From NCBI GenBank assembly GCA_937875275.1, contig CALNCC010000132.1, positions 1 to 24,707 on the forward strand: DNA of 24,707 bases, given 5' to 3'. This DNA is from an uncultured Dysgonomonas sp. GTDB taxonomy: Bacteria; Bacteroidota; Bacteroidia; Bacteroidales; Dysgonomonadaceae. Below, piece after piece: positions 1 through 9,152 of the stretch. The position numbers were made by a program, and so were the translations under genes. Position 1 is the stretch's first letter. Each line of letters begins with the position of its first letter. Below the pieces are notes generated by a model. That model saw nothing but the letters and a program-made list of their open reading frames with translations. It did not search any database and had not been told where the DNA came from.

Positions 1-268
1 TGATGAGCTTTAGATCATTAAAAAGATAAGAATGTGAGTCTCGGGTATTGAAATTAAAATTGCGAGTTCCACCTTCGGGATTGAATCCTGCATTTATGGC
101 TATTGCTTCAATCAGTGTTGATTTTCCCGAACCGTTTTCTCCAACGATAAATGTAATATCCTTACGAAGCTCCAGTTCGTTAAGTTTACTTATCGACGGA
201 ATATTATACGGATATGTATTTCTTTCATCAAGAGGTTTGGTGTTTCTTACGCTTTTGATATATATCAT
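1..268 (-). CDS. AAA-family ATPase, N-terminal part (truncated by window edge)
   Basis: The reverse strand from the ATG at 268 reads 89 codons without a stop and leaves the window. The protein begins MIYIKSVRNTKPLDERNTYP and contains a clear Walker A motif, GENGSGKST, at about residues 43-51. The stretch after it, AGFNPEGGTRNFNFNTRDSH, is typical of the small predicted ATPases of the COG3910 type (about 240-260 residues, ABC/SMC-like P-loop fold, cytoplasmic, function unknown). Only the N-terminal third is visible, so the signature and Walker B motifs cannot be checked. A sequence TAACTTTA at 299-306 on the reverse strand is a near match to a -7 box and could be its promoter. It does not look functionally tied to the mannan genes next door. 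Confidence 0.85.
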   Translation of the reverse strand, partial: MIYIKSVRNTKPLDERNTYPYNIPSISKLNELELRKDITFIVGENGSGKSTLIEAIAINAGFNPEGGTRNFNFNTRDSHSYLFNDLKLI

Positions 269-355
269 GAGACTCTGGTTGGATATATTGTGTAGGGATA
301 AAGTTACAGAAAATAATGATTTAATAAAACTTGAAAAAGCTACATCGCTGAATGA

Positions 356-390
356 AACGAGAGGCATCTCATTTTGAGACACCTCTCGTT
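356..390 (-). terminator. Hairpin terminator downstream of the GH76 gene
   Basis: Arms 356-370 and 376-390 are 15 nt each and pair with two mismatches around a 5-nt loop. The hairpin lies 39 nt past the GH76 stop codon and is followed by short T-runs on both strands, so it could also act on rightward transcripts. No gene is seen on the right-reading strand before it. The call is based on structure only. Confidence 0.6.
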
Positions 391-429
391 TTCACATAAA
401 AGTCTTTTTTACAAATGATGCTGCGTGCG

Positions 430-1638
430 TTATTCGCTCATCGCAGCCATACGCGCATATAGTTCTACAAATGCACCTTGTCCTAATAGTCCTTTTGATT
501 CTTCTCTTTGTTTGCCGCTCCAGTCTCCGTTGAACAAGCCATTTGTTTCGCGGGCATGTTCCCATGCATAGTCGAGACTTGCCTGGAAAGCGTCTACATA
601 TTTTCTGTTACCATCTACCTTGTATAGTTCCTCAAATCCGCGGAACATAACTGCCGTAAACCAGATATTTCCTTTGTTGACGAGGCGGAATGTTGTGCCG
701 TCGGCAGCAGCCTGATCGTGAAAGAAATGATTGTGGCACGATTCGGCTATATTCTTAGCCTCAGTCAGATATTTCTCATCCTTAGTCAGATTATAGAGTA
801 TGACAGCAGCTTGCAACATCTGTCCGCTATTGTACGCATATTTGGTTTTGTCAACCTTTTTGTTGCGAACATTTATATTGTCGAAATACAAATAGTCTTC
901 CGTATCTTGCAGATTCTCTTTTGTCCAATTGTATAGAGCCAAACCTTCATCGAAATATGTTTTATTGTTTGTGGCAATAAAGAGTTTCAGTGCATACACT
1001 GCTCCCGGAGCATTCGAACATGTGTTTTTCGACGACTTGCCGCGTTCGCGCCAATAGATACCTCCGCCCAATATATCGTCTGTTCCGCTACGGATAAATT
1101 CCCATATCATTTCCGATTTGTCAAGGTATTTCTTCTCCTTAGTCTGCATATATATATCAGCGAAGTCGATCCCTAACCACACGTTGTCGTCATAGAAACG
1201 ATCCGACGGTTTGTACGAATTGATGTATGAAGCATAAGCATCGGGTTGGCGTTTTGTATCCAAATACTCTTCCAATCCCGGCAACACTTTCGAGTCTAAC
1301 AGTGTCTTATACTTATCCTTATCTGCCGATGTCTCCATAAGTATGCTCACGGCGGATAATGTGCTTGAATAAGGCCACAAGTAAGAATACGGCTTTGGCG
1401 CATTGTCGGCTTGCTCTCCTCCCAAATAGTTTGCCTGATAGCTATCATCGAAAGGGTAGTTTTCTCTCAACAGATTGGCTCCTGCTACTCCATAATACTT
1501 GTATAGTGAGTCGAGGGTCGAAGCTGCTCTTTCAAGATTTCTGTTCGACGAGGGATTGGTATCGTTAGATACATTCTTTGTGTTGTTGCAGGCAAATAAT
1601 GTTGCAATGCACGCAAGTGATAAAAATAGGTACTTCAT
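430..1638 (-). CDS. GH76 family endo-alpha-1,6-mannanase, lipoprotein
   Basis: The 402-residue product matches glycoside hydrolase family 76, retaining endo-alpha-1,6-mannanases that cut the backbone of yeast-type mannan. The family signature of two adjacent aspartates is present at D150-D151 in DRFYDDNVWLG. The YLWPYSS segment (about 86-92), the GGGIYWRER segment and the CSNAPGA segment are also family-like, consistent with an (alpha/alpha)6 barrel. The start at 1638 is chosen because it gives a signal peptide with a lipobox ending LFAC (C17); an upstream in-frame extension to 1710 would bury this signal. No acidic stretch follows the lipid-anchored Cys, so a periplasmic-facing location is as likely as the surface. 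It is divergent from the mannosidase operon and ends at a hairpin, so it forms a single-gene unit. Domain length is normal. Confidence 0.9.
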   Translation of the reverse strand: MKYLFLSLACIATLFACNNTKNVSNDTNPSSNRNLERAASTLDSLYKYYGVAGANLLRENYPFDDSYQANYLGGEQADNAPKPYSYLWPYSSTLSAVSILMETSADKDKYKTLLDSKVLPGLEEYLDTKRQPDAYASYINSYKPSDRFYDDNVWLGIDFADIYMQTKEKKYLDKSEMIWEFIRSGTDDILGGGIYWRERGKSSKNTCSNAPGAVYALKLFIATNNKTYFDEGLALYNWTKENLQDTEDYLYFDNINVRNKKVDKTKYAYNSGQMLQAAVILYNLTKDEKYLTEAKNIAESCHNHFFHDQAAADGTTFRLVNKGNIWFTAVMFRGFEELYKVDGNRKYVDAFQASLDYAWEHARETNGLFNGDWSGKQREESKGLLGQGAFVELYARMAAMSE

Positions 1639-1664
1639 GAAAATAGGGTGTTTTAATAATGAAA

Positions 1665-1673
1665 GCAAAAATA
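1665..1673 (-). promoter_or_regulatory. Candidate -7 box for the GH76 gene
   Basis: The reverse strand reads TATTTTTGC, a full match to the Bacteroidetes -7 consensus TAnnTTTGC, 26 nt upstream of the chosen GH76 start. No good TTTG -33 box sits 19-21 nt further upstream, so the assignment is by -7 match and position only. Confidence 0.5.
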
Positions 1674-1690
1674 ATAAAAAGGCAACCGTT

Positions 1691-1750
1691 TTGATATCAA
1701 CAAATTGCAATAAACGTTAAAATAAGGGTGGAATATGATAATAAATATCA
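1691..1750. promoter_or_regulatory. Two small palindromes in the divergent GH76/HAD intergenic region
   Basis: A perfect 10-bp palindrome TTGATATCAA lies at 1691-1700, and an inverted repeat TGATA-N5-TATCA lies at 1736-1750. They share the TGATA/TATCA half-site and lie between two divergent mannan-related transcripts. They could bind a common dimeric regulator. The region is AT-rich, so chance is a real alternative. Confidence 0.3.
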
Positions 1751-1771
1751 ACTTAAGTTTAAATTTACAGA

Positions 1772-2194
1772 ATGGATATATGTATTGATTTTGATGGAAC
1801 ATGTGTTTCTCACGAGTTTCCCGATATTGGTAAAGATATCGGGGCAATCCCTATATTGAAAGAACTTACCGATGCAGGGCACAAATTGATACTGTTCACT
1901 ATGCGTAGCGACCGCAAAACGAAAAAGAAAGTGAACGGAGAGGAGGTTGTTGTAGAAGAGAATTTTTTGTCTGATGCCGTGCATTGGTTCGAAGAAAACG
2001 GTATACCTCTCTATGGTATCCAAAAAAATCCGAGACAACGTTTTTGGACTTCATCTCCCAAAGCATACGGACATTTGTATATAGACGACGCCAATCTTGG
2101 TTGCCCACTGATAAAAGACGAAACGTGCGACAGACCGTATGCAGATTGGGCAAAGATAAGAGAAATACTTGTCGAAAAAGGGCTGTTGACATAG
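1772..2194 (+). CDS. Small HAD-superfamily hydrolase
   Basis: The 140-residue cytoplasmic protein (no signal peptide) starts with the HAD motif I DFDGT, giving the presumed nucleophile D6 and acid D8. FTMRSD at about 42-47 fits motif II, and YIDDAN at about 102-107 fits the metal-binding motif IV. It lacks a sizeable cap domain, so substrates could be large or open. Similar short HAD proteins are common as uncharacterised genes in Bacteroidales; the substrate is unknown. It is the first gene of the rightward operon, 15 nt before the GH38-like gene, which suggests (inference only) a role on a phosphorylated sugar or housekeeping repair in the cytosol. A weak -7-like sequence, TAAGTTTA, is at 1754-1761, very close to the start. 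Confidence 0.8.
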   Translation: MDICIDFDGTCVSHEFPDIGKDIGAIPILKELTDAGHKLILFTMRSDRKTKKKVNGEEVVVEENFLSDAVHWFEENGIPLYGIQKNPRQRFWTSSPKAYGHLYIDDANLGCPLIKDETCDRPYADWAKIREILVEKGLLT

Positions 2195-2209
2195 CAAAAC
2201 AATAGAGTC

Positions 2210-4747
2210 ATGAAAAAACAAATATCTTCATTTATTGTATTTCTATGCTGTTTTAATGTCGGCTTGGCACAACAAGCTTATTTTGCCGATGGGTATCATG
2301 GCGGCATCTATGGGCACTATCCGATGTGGAACACGCAATTTATGGCAGATAAATTGGCGCAACATCCCGAATGGAAGATACACATGGAAATCGAGCCCGA
2401 AACATGGGACACAGTGTCGGTAAAAGAGCAGAAAGCATATGCTGATTTTAAGAAAATGACGGCGAGCGACAGAGTTGAATTTACAAATCCGACCTATGCG
2501 CAACCATACTGCTTCAATATATCGGGAGAAAGTGTGATTCGCCAATTCGAATATGGCATAAAGAAAATACACCAACATTTTCCCGAAGTGAAGTTCACGA
2601 CCTACTCTGCCGAAGAGCCGTGCTTTACCAGCAGCTTGCCTCGCATCCTTCAATCGTTCGGATTCAAATATGCAGTGCTTAAAAATCCCGATACATGTTG
2701 GGGTGGTTATACGAGTGCGTATGGCGGCGAGCTTGTAAATTGGGTTGGCCCTGACGGGACAGCGATGCTTACCGTTCCTCGTTATGCTTGCGAAGAGTTG
2801 GAAGAGAACTCAACATGGCAAACCAAAGCATGGAACAATTCGGATAGTTACTTGAAAGCATGTATCGACTATGGAATAAAAAATCCGGCAGGAATGTGTT
2901 TTCAAGATGCCGGATGGAACAATGGACCTTGGATAGGGCATGGAGATAATATAAAAAACAACTCGAAGTACATCACATGGACAAATTATATCGAAAATAT
3001 ATCGGTAGGTAAGGGTGATGATAATTGGCGATTCTCTCAAGAAGACGTTTTAGTGAGCCTCATGTGGGGAAGCCAAGTGATGCAGCGCATTGCACAGGAA
3101 GTGCGTGTAGCTGAAAATAGGATTGTGATGGCAGAAAAAATAAGTGCGATGGCGAATATCGAAAATGGAGAGCCGTACCCCGAACCTCTATTCGAAGACG
3201 CATGGCGTACACTGATGCTGGCACAACATCACGATTCGTGGATTGTACCATACAACGGATTGAAGGATGGGAAAACGTGGGCAGATTATATAACTATTTG
3301 GACAGATAACACAAGTGAAATAGCGGAGACGGTTATCACAAATGCGATAGAGTCGAACAACAGAGGTATTGTCCAAAAGGAAGAGGATTACGTTCGCGTG
3401 TTCAATACTCTTGGCGTTGCCCGATCAGAGATGGTTGCGGTTGGTCTTCCTGCTCATTTATCAAATAGCGTGGCTGTTTATGATTCTCAGAATAAGGAAA
3501 TAACCTCTGTCCTGGAAACGAATGACGGGGTATCTCAATTGGTCTTTACAGCCGATGTCCCGGCATTTGGTTATGCTACATATCGCGTGAAAGAGAAGAC
3601 GGCAAAGACGACCAAATGGAAAGGTGTAAGATTCGATGTCGAAGGCAATTGCATCCTTGAGAATGATATGTACAAGATGGTTGTTGATGTGCAGAGAGGC
3701 GGAACGATTAAAGAATTGCGGGCAAAAAAAATCGGGGGGAAGAACTTCATTGATGAGAACGACCAATTTGGTTTAGGCGAATTGAGAGGGTTCTTTTATG
3801 AAGAAAACAGATTCAGATCGTCGGCAGAACAACCCGTAAAAATAACTGTGCTGAATGACAATGCCCTCAGGGCAAGCATACAGATAGAAGGAGAAATAGC
3901 TTCACATCCATTCCGACAAATAATTAGTCTCACTTCGGGACAAAGAGCCATAGACTTTGATCTGACTGTGGATTGGAAAAAAAATGTAGGAATAGGAGAA
4001 TACAAACAAGGAGACGATTGGCGAGCCAATCGCAGAGCTTTCTATGACGACAGATATAAACTGAGCGTTTTGTTCCCCACCAGTCTCAACGAAACACGGA
4101 TATACAAAGACGCGCCTTTCGATGTGTGTGAAAGTCGCCATCAAAACACGTTTTTCAATACATGGGATAGCATTAAGCACAATATTATTCTCCATTGGGT
4201 CGATCAGACTCAGGAGGACGGGAAGTATGGACTCGCTCTACTGTCCGACCATACGACATCCTATTCTCATGGCGAAGATTACCCTCTTGGGCTGACGGCT
4301 CAATATTCGGGAAAAGGATTGTGGGGACCCGATTATAAAATTACCCAACCACTAAAGATGCGATATGCAATCGTACCACATGCAGGCAATTGGGATAAGG
4401 CGAAAATAGTATCTGAAAGTAATATTTGGAACGAACCGCTTGTCGTTTCTTTTCTAAAGAAGGCAGCGATGCACAATAAATCTTATATCGACCTCGAAGA
4501 TTCGGGATATGAAATCGCGGCAGTAAGAGAAAAGGATGGGGATATCATTGTCCGTCTCTACAATAGCGAGGGCAATGATTGCCCACAAAAGATTCTGCTC
4601 AATTTTGGCGTGCAGAAAATAGAAGAAATAGAACTGGACGGCAGGCATGTGTCAAACATGAAACTTGCGGGTTCGGGACAAAAATATTCGACGAATGTCG
4701 TCATTCCTAAATTTGGAATCAAAACATTAAAAATCACAAGAAATTAA
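2210..4747 (+). CDS. GH38-like alpha-mannosidase, secreted
   Basis: The 845-residue protein has a signal peptide (MKKQ... to about LAQ, residue 21). An N-terminal catalytic-type domain reaches about residue 330, followed by the QHHDSW motif (H340-H341-D342), which fits the metal-binding His region of family 38. The rest resembles the GH38 middle and C-terminal beta domains. GH38 enzymes are Zn-dependent exo-alpha-mannosidases. The stretch SAEEPCFTSSLPRILQ aligns with the family's nucleophile loop (usually an Asp followed by FGH/Y and then LPQIL), but here Glu (E135/E136) stands at that point and the usual HxD near the N-terminus reads YHGGIYGH. I recall Bacteroidales homologues annotated as GH38 with the same features, so the changes are probably subfamily-wide rather than damage. 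Likely periplasmic. It sits between the HAD gene and, 11 nt later, the GH92 gene. Confidence 0.75.
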   Translation: MKKQISSFIVFLCCFNVGLAQQAYFADGYHGGIYGHYPMWNTQFMADKLAQHPEWKIHMEIEPETWDTVSVKEQKAYADFKKMTASDRVEFTNPTYAQPYCFNISGESVIRQFEYGIKKIHQHFPEVKFTTYSAEEPCFTSSLPRILQSFGFKYAVLKNPDTCWGGYTSAYGGELVNWVGPDGTAMLTVPRYACEELEENSTWQTKAWNNSDSYLKACIDYGIKNPAGMCFQDAGWNNGPWIGHGDNIKNNSKYITWTNYIENISVGKGDDNWRFSQEDVLVSLMWGSQVMQRIAQEVRVAENRIVMAEKISAMANIENGEPYPEPLFEDAWRTLMLAQHHDSWIVPYNGLKDGKTWADYITIWTDNTSEIAETVITNAIESNNRGIVQKEEDYVRVFNTLGVARSEMVAVGLPAHLSNSVAVYDSQNKEITSVLETNDGVSQLVFTADVPAFGYATYRVKEKTAKTTKWKGVRFDVEGNCILENDMYKMVVDVQRGGTIKELRAKKIGGKNFIDENDQFGLGELRGFFYEENRFRSSAEQPVKITVLNDNALRASIQIEGEIASHPFRQIISLTSGQRAIDFDLTVDWKKNVGIGEYKQGDDWRANRRAFYDDRYKLSVLFPTSLNETRIYKDAPFDVCESRHQNTFFNTWDSIKHNIILHWVDQTQEDGKYGLALLSDHTTSYSHGEDYPLGLTAQYSGKGLWGPDYKITQPLKMRYAIVPHAGNWDKAKIVSESNIWNEPLVVSFLKKAAMHNKSYIDLEDSGYEIAAVREKDGDIIVRLYNSEGNDCPQKILLNFGVQKIEEIELDGRHVSNMKLAGSGQKYSTNVVIPKFGIKTLKITRN

Positions 4748-4758
4748 AATATGCAGTT

Positions 4759-7092
4759 ATGAATATATTTTTCAAACTCAGTTTCATTTGTTTTTGTTTT
4801 GTAATACTCGGTTGCACGGAAGACAAAAGCGAGCAGACAAAGGCTCTTTCCGATTATGTAAATCCTTTTATCGGAGCCAGCACCAATACAAGAAGTGCAG
4901 GCACGTATCATGGTTTAGGCAAAACTTTTCCGGGAGCAACAACCCCCTTCGGGATGGTGCAGGTCAGCCCCAATACAATAACCGGAGGCGACAATGGTTC
5001 GGGTTATAGCTACGAACACAAAACGATAGAAGGTTTTGCACTCACGCAAATGAGTGGTGTGGGATGGTATGGCGATTTAGGCAATTTTCTGGTGATGCCT
5101 ACTACCGGTCAGTTGAAAACAATTGCCGGCAAGGAAGATAGTTCCATCATCGGTTACCGTTCTGTATATGATAAAGAATCAGAAGTGGCAAAAGCCGGTT
5201 ATTACTCGACTGTGTTGTCCGATTATGGCATCAAAGTAGAAACGTCGGCTACGCGGCGATGCGGTATTTTTCGATTTACTTTCCCCGAGCATGAGCAATC
5301 TCGTATTCAGATAGACTTAGCCCGAAGAGTGGGTGGCACATCTACAAAACAGTATGTAAAAATTGTGAATGAGAATACGATACAGGGATGGATGCAATGT
5401 CCACCCGAAGGCGGAGGCTGGGGCGATGGTGCCGGCAAAGGCGACTATACAGTTTATTTCTATGCCCAACTTAGCAAACCTCTCGCTGACTACGGATTCT
5501 GGAGTGCCGATATTCCTGACGATTGGAATAGGAAACGAGATGATGTTACAAGTATTCCTTACTTAGAACGTGTGTCGGAAGCCTCCATTATCAAAGGGCA
5601 AAAAGAACTTGAAGGAAAGCATTTGGGTTTCTACTCTGAGTTTCCAACCCAAGCCGACGAAGAAATTGTGTTGAAAGTCGGAATTTCTTTTGTGGATATG
5701 CAAGGAGCTGAAAACAATTTCAAATCGGAAATAGCCGACAAGGATTTTGCGCAAGTAATAGAAAGCACAAAAAAGCTATGGGATAAAGAACTGAGCAGAG
5801 TCTCTGTTTCGGGAGGAGCAGAAGATGAGAAAACGATTTTCTATACAGCGTTATATCACACGATGATAGACCCTCGCACCTATGCCGATGTTGATGGGCG
5901 ATATGTTGGAGGAGACAACGAGATTCACAAAACAGACAAATTTACCAAGCGCACCATTTTCAGCGGATGGGATGTTTTTCGTAGCCAATATCCTTTGCAA
6001 ACGATTATAAACCCCGAGTTGGTTAACGATCAAATCAATTCGTTGGTTACCCTTGCCGAAGAAACGGGGAGAGAATATTTCGAGCGATGGGAATTTCTGA
6101 ACGCATATAGTGGTTGTATGATCGGGAATCCTGCAATTTCTGTTTTGGCAGACGCCTATGTGAAGGGAATACGCAACTACGATGTGGAGAAAGCATACCA
6201 ATATGCTTTAAACTCGTCGAAGAGATTCGGGAATGATGAATTGGGATATTCGGCGTCGCCGCATAGTATTTCCCGCACCTTAGAGTATGCATATGCCGAC
6301 TGGTGTATTGCCCAAATAGCAAAAGGACTTGGCAAGGCAGATGATGAAAATATATTCCTGAAAAAAGGACAGGCGTATCGCAATATCTTTGATAGTGAAA
6401 AAGGTTGGTTCCGCCCCAAAAATGCAGATGGCTCGTGGGAAGACTGGCCTGAAAACGCACGAATCAAAGAGTGGTATGGCTGCATAGAATCGAACCCATA
6501 TCAGCAAGGATGGTTTGTTCCTCACGATGTGGATGGTATGGCAGAATTGATGGGAGGGAAAACCGCAGTGATAAAAGATATGACGAACTTTTTCGATCAG
6601 ACTCCAACCAATCTGTTGTGGAACAACTATTACAATCACGCAAATGAACCCGTGCATCAGGTTCCGTTTATGTTTAACCGGATAGGTGCACCATGGCTCA
6701 CACAGAAGTGGAGTCGCTATATCTGTCGCAATGCATATTATAATGCCGTAGAGGGCATTGTGGGTAATGAAGATGTGGGGCAGATGTCGGCTTGGTATGT
6801 ATTGGCAGCATCGGGCATTCATCCTGTTTGTCCGGGAGATACGAGGTATGAGATAACCAGCCCGCTGTTCGAAGAAGTTGAATTTACCATTGATCCGACT
6901 TACTTCAAGGAAGGGAAATTCTCTATTGTAGCGCACGACAATTCTCCTGAAAACATATACATCCAACGGGCAACCCTCAACGGTAAGGAGTATAATAAAT
7001 GTTACATTGACTTTTCGAATATAGTTGCCGGAGACAAATTGGAGCTATATATGGGAAGTATTCCGAACAAGGAGTGGGGAAAAGAAAAATAA
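4759..7092 (+). CDS. GH92 alpha-mannosidase, lipoprotein
   Basis: The 777-residue product is a clear glycoside hydrolase family 92 member: Ca-dependent, inverting exo-alpha-mannosidases that trim side chains of yeast mannan and high-mannose N-glycans. It opens with a signal peptide and lipobox ILGC (C19), then the N-terminal beta-sandwich starting DYVNPFIGAS with the family segment FPGATTPFGMVQVSP. The C-terminal (alpha/alpha)6 domain has the presumed acid E577 in ESNPYQQGWFVPHD and the presumed base D672 in GNEDVGQMSAWYV. Length and domain order are complete. The Cys is followed by TEDKSE, slightly acidic, so surface export is possible but not clear. It lies 11 nt after the GH38-like gene and 27 nt before the esterase. 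Linkage preference (alpha-1,2, -1,3 or -1,4) cannot be fixed from sequence by eye. Confidence 0.95.
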   Translation: MNIFFKLSFICFCFVILGCTEDKSEQTKALSDYVNPFIGASTNTRSAGTYHGLGKTFPGATTPFGMVQVSPNTITGGDNGSGYSYEHKTIEGFALTQMSGVGWYGDLGNFLVMPTTGQLKTIAGKEDSSIIGYRSVYDKESEVAKAGYYSTVLSDYGIKVETSATRRCGIFRFTFPEHEQSRIQIDLARRVGGTSTKQYVKIVNENTIQGWMQCPPEGGGWGDGAGKGDYTVYFYAQLSKPLADYGFWSADIPDDWNRKRDDVTSIPYLERVSEASIIKGQKELEGKHLGFYSEFPTQADEEIVLKVGISFVDMQGAENNFKSEIADKDFAQVIESTKKLWDKELSRVSVSGGAEDEKTIFYTALYHTMIDPRTYADVDGRYVGGDNEIHKTDKFTKRTIFSGWDVFRSQYPLQTIINPELVNDQINSLVTLAEETGREYFERWEFLNAYSGCMIGNPAISVLADAYVKGIRNYDVEKAYQYALNSSKRFGNDELGYSASPHSISRTLEYAYADWCIAQIAKGLGKADDENIFLKKGQAYRNIFDSEKGWFRPKNADGSWEDWPENARIKEWYGCIESNPYQQGWFVPHDVDGMAELMGGKTAVIKDMTNFFDQTPTNLLWNNYYNHANEPVHQVPFMFNRIGAPWLTQKWSRYICRNAYYNAVEGIVGNEDVGQMSAWYVLAASGIHPVCPGDTRYEITSPLFEEVEFTIDPTYFKEGKFSIVAHDNSPENIYIQRATLNGKEYNKCYIDFSNIVAGDKLELYMGSIPNKEWGKEK

Positions 7093-7119
7093 ATAGACGA
7101 CTAAATAAAACAGATAACC

Positions 7120-9150
7120 ATGAAACTAAAAACACTTACAATCATTCTGCTCTCGGCAATCATGTCGGGGAATTTGTTTGCACAAGTTGAATTGCCGCCT
7201 ATATTCTCCGACAATATGGTGTTGCAACAGAAATCAAATGCACCTATTTGGGGTAAAACTCAACCAAACAAGCAAGTTGAAATTACCACATCGTGGAACA
7301 AAAAGAAATACAATGCATTGTCGGACAGTGAAGGGAAATGGAAAGTTGCAGTAGCCACCCCCAAAGCCGGAGGCCCATATACGATAACCATATCAGATGG
7401 AACACCCCTTGTTCTGAAAGATGTATTGATCGGCGAAGTGTGGGTCTGTTCGGGTCAGTCGAATATGGAGATGCCGGTAAAAGGATGGGGAAAAGTTGAC
7501 AACTTCGAGCAAGAACTGATAGAAGCCGATAAGTATCTTAACATTCGCCTTCTTCATATCGAGAAAGCAACAAGCACAGTTCCCCTGGATGAGGTAAAAG
7601 CTGTGGCTGATGGATGGCAGGTTTGCAATGCAAAGACTGTCGAAGAATTTTCTTCTGTCGCTTATTTCTTCGGACGCGATCTCCTGCTATCGCAGAAAGT
7701 TCCTATTGGTCTCATCAATACTTCGTGGGGCGGAACAATCGCCGAAGCCTGGACAAGCGGCGAGTCGTTGGAGACAATGCCCGATTTCAGAGAAGCTGTC
7801 GAGACTGTGCGACAGATGCCGCAGTCGCCCGAAGGGATGCGTGAGTACTATAAACAGCAGATGAAAGAGTGGGAGCAAAAAGTAAAGAAGATGGATAAAG
7901 GGATTCATTCTGATGGACGTCCCGGATGGGCAACCAATGGGAAATTTATAGAATTGAGTCTTGAAACTAAGGAAGTAAATAACTCGGACGATTGGACAAA
8001 AGTGCAAGTTCCCAATTTTATAGAGACGCAAGGGTTTAAAAATATTGATGGCATTTTCTGGTTTCGCAAAACAATCGAAATACCGGCTGCATGGGAAGGG
8101 AAAGAATTGACTTTAAATATCCCGGCTATTGATGATAATGACTGGACATATTTTAATGAAACAGAAATAGGATCAACAGAAGGTTGGAACATAAATCGCA
8201 ATTACACGATACCGAAAGAATTAGTGAAAAAAGGAAGAGCCACAATAGCGATCCGTGTATTAGATACCGGAGGTGATGGTGGAATACATGGAGATGCAGA
8301 CAAGATATATATTGAACTGTCGCCATCGGAGCGAATATCTTTAGCCGGAGAGTGGACATGTCATCTGTCGGTGGATATGAAAGACCTTCCTCCTATTCCA
8401 CGCAATCCGTCCAACAATCCGAATGTATCTACATTTCTCTATAACGCAATGTTGCACCCGATTATCCCTTATACAATAAAAGGGGCTATTTGGTATCAGG
8501 GCGAATCGAACGAAAGTCGTGCCTATCAGTACAGAGACCTTTTCCCGTTGATGATTACCGATTGGAGAAAACAGTGGGGGTACGACTTCCCATTCTACTT
8601 TGTTCAGCTTGCCAATTTCAGAGCGACGCAAGAGCAACCGGTGGAATCTATGTGGGCAGAACTGCAAGAGGCTCAACTCAAAACCCTCAATCTGTACAAT
8701 ACAGGTATGGCTGTAACAACTGACATCGGAGATGCTTTTGATATTCATCCTAAGAATAAACAAGATGTAGGAAAGCGATTGGCTTTGGCTGCGAGAGCAA
8801 AAACATACGGAGAAAAGATAGCCTATTCGGGTCCGATATACGACTCATATCAGATAGAAGGAAATAAAATTCGCATATCATTCAAGAATACCGATAAAGG
8901 ACTGATAGCAAAAGATGGTAGCGCACTCAAAGGATTTGCCATTGCAGGTGTCGATCATACATTCCATTGGGCCGATGCAGTTATAGACAGAAATACGGTC
9001 GTGGTTTCGTGCCCTTTGGTAGAGTTCCCGATTGCTGTAAGGTATGCATGGGCTGACAATCCTGTATGCAATCTGTATAACGGAGCCGGTTTGCCGGCAT
9101 CTCCTTTCCGCACCGACGATTGGGCGGGGCTAACTTTCGGAAAGAAATAA
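7120..9150 (+). CDS. SGNH esterase, sialate O-acetylesterase family
   Basis: The 676-residue secreted protein (signal peptide ending near LFA-Q) belongs to the SASA/sialate O-acetylesterase group of SGNH hydrolases. The nucleophile Ser is S114 in CSGQSNMEMP, the block WYQGES is at 458-463, and the catalytic Asp/His pair is D541-x-H543 in FDIHP. Between the two halves of the SGNH fold, about residues 285-420, lies an inserted beta-sandwich resembling the sugar-binding domain of GH2 enzymes, as is usual for long Bacteroidetes members. The reaction would be removal of O-acetyl groups from a sugar. In this operon the likely role (inference) is deacetylating a mannan or glycoconjugate before the mannosidases act; sialic acid itself is not implied, since no sialidase is nearby. 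Its stop codon is 2 nt before the VOC gene. Confidence 0.9.
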   Translation: MKLKTLTIILLSAIMSGNLFAQVELPPIFSDNMVLQQKSNAPIWGKTQPNKQVEITTSWNKKKYNALSDSEGKWKVAVATPKAGGPYTITISDGTPLVLKDVLIGEVWVCSGQSNMEMPVKGWGKVDNFEQELIEADKYLNIRLLHIEKATSTVPLDEVKAVADGWQVCNAKTVEEFSSVAYFFGRDLLLSQKVPIGLINTSWGGTIAEAWTSGESLETMPDFREAVETVRQMPQSPEGMREYYKQQMKEWEQKVKKMDKGIHSDGRPGWATNGKFIELSLETKEVNNSDDWTKVQVPNFIETQGFKNIDGIFWFRKTIEIPAAWEGKELTLNIPAIDDNDWTYFNETEIGSTEGWNINRNYTIPKELVKKGRATIAIRVLDTGGDGGIHGDADKIYIELSPSERISLAGEWTCHLSVDMKDLPPIPRNPSNNPNVSTFLYNAMLHPIIPYTIKGAIWYQGESNESRAYQYRDLFPLMITDWRKQWGYDFPFYFVQLANFRATQEQPVESMWAELQEAQLKTLNLYNTGMAVTTDIGDAFDIHPKNKQDVGKRLALAARAKTYGEKIAYSGPIYDSYQIEGNKIRISFKNTDKGLIAKDGSALKGFAIAGVDHTFHWADAVIDRNTVVVSCPLVEFPIAVRYAWADNPVCNLYNGAGLPASPFRTDDWAGLTFGKK

Positions 9151-9152
9151 GT

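Noticed and set aside
48..377. Forward 109-codon open frame at the left edge
   Set aside because: It lies opposite a clear P-loop ATPase on the reverse strand and has no recognisable domain; it is a shadow frame.
7120..9150. Sialic-acid catabolism locus based on the sialate O-acetylesterase name
   Set aside because: No sialidase, nan genes or sialic-acid transporter is present; the family name is broad and the neighbours point to mannose-containing glycans.
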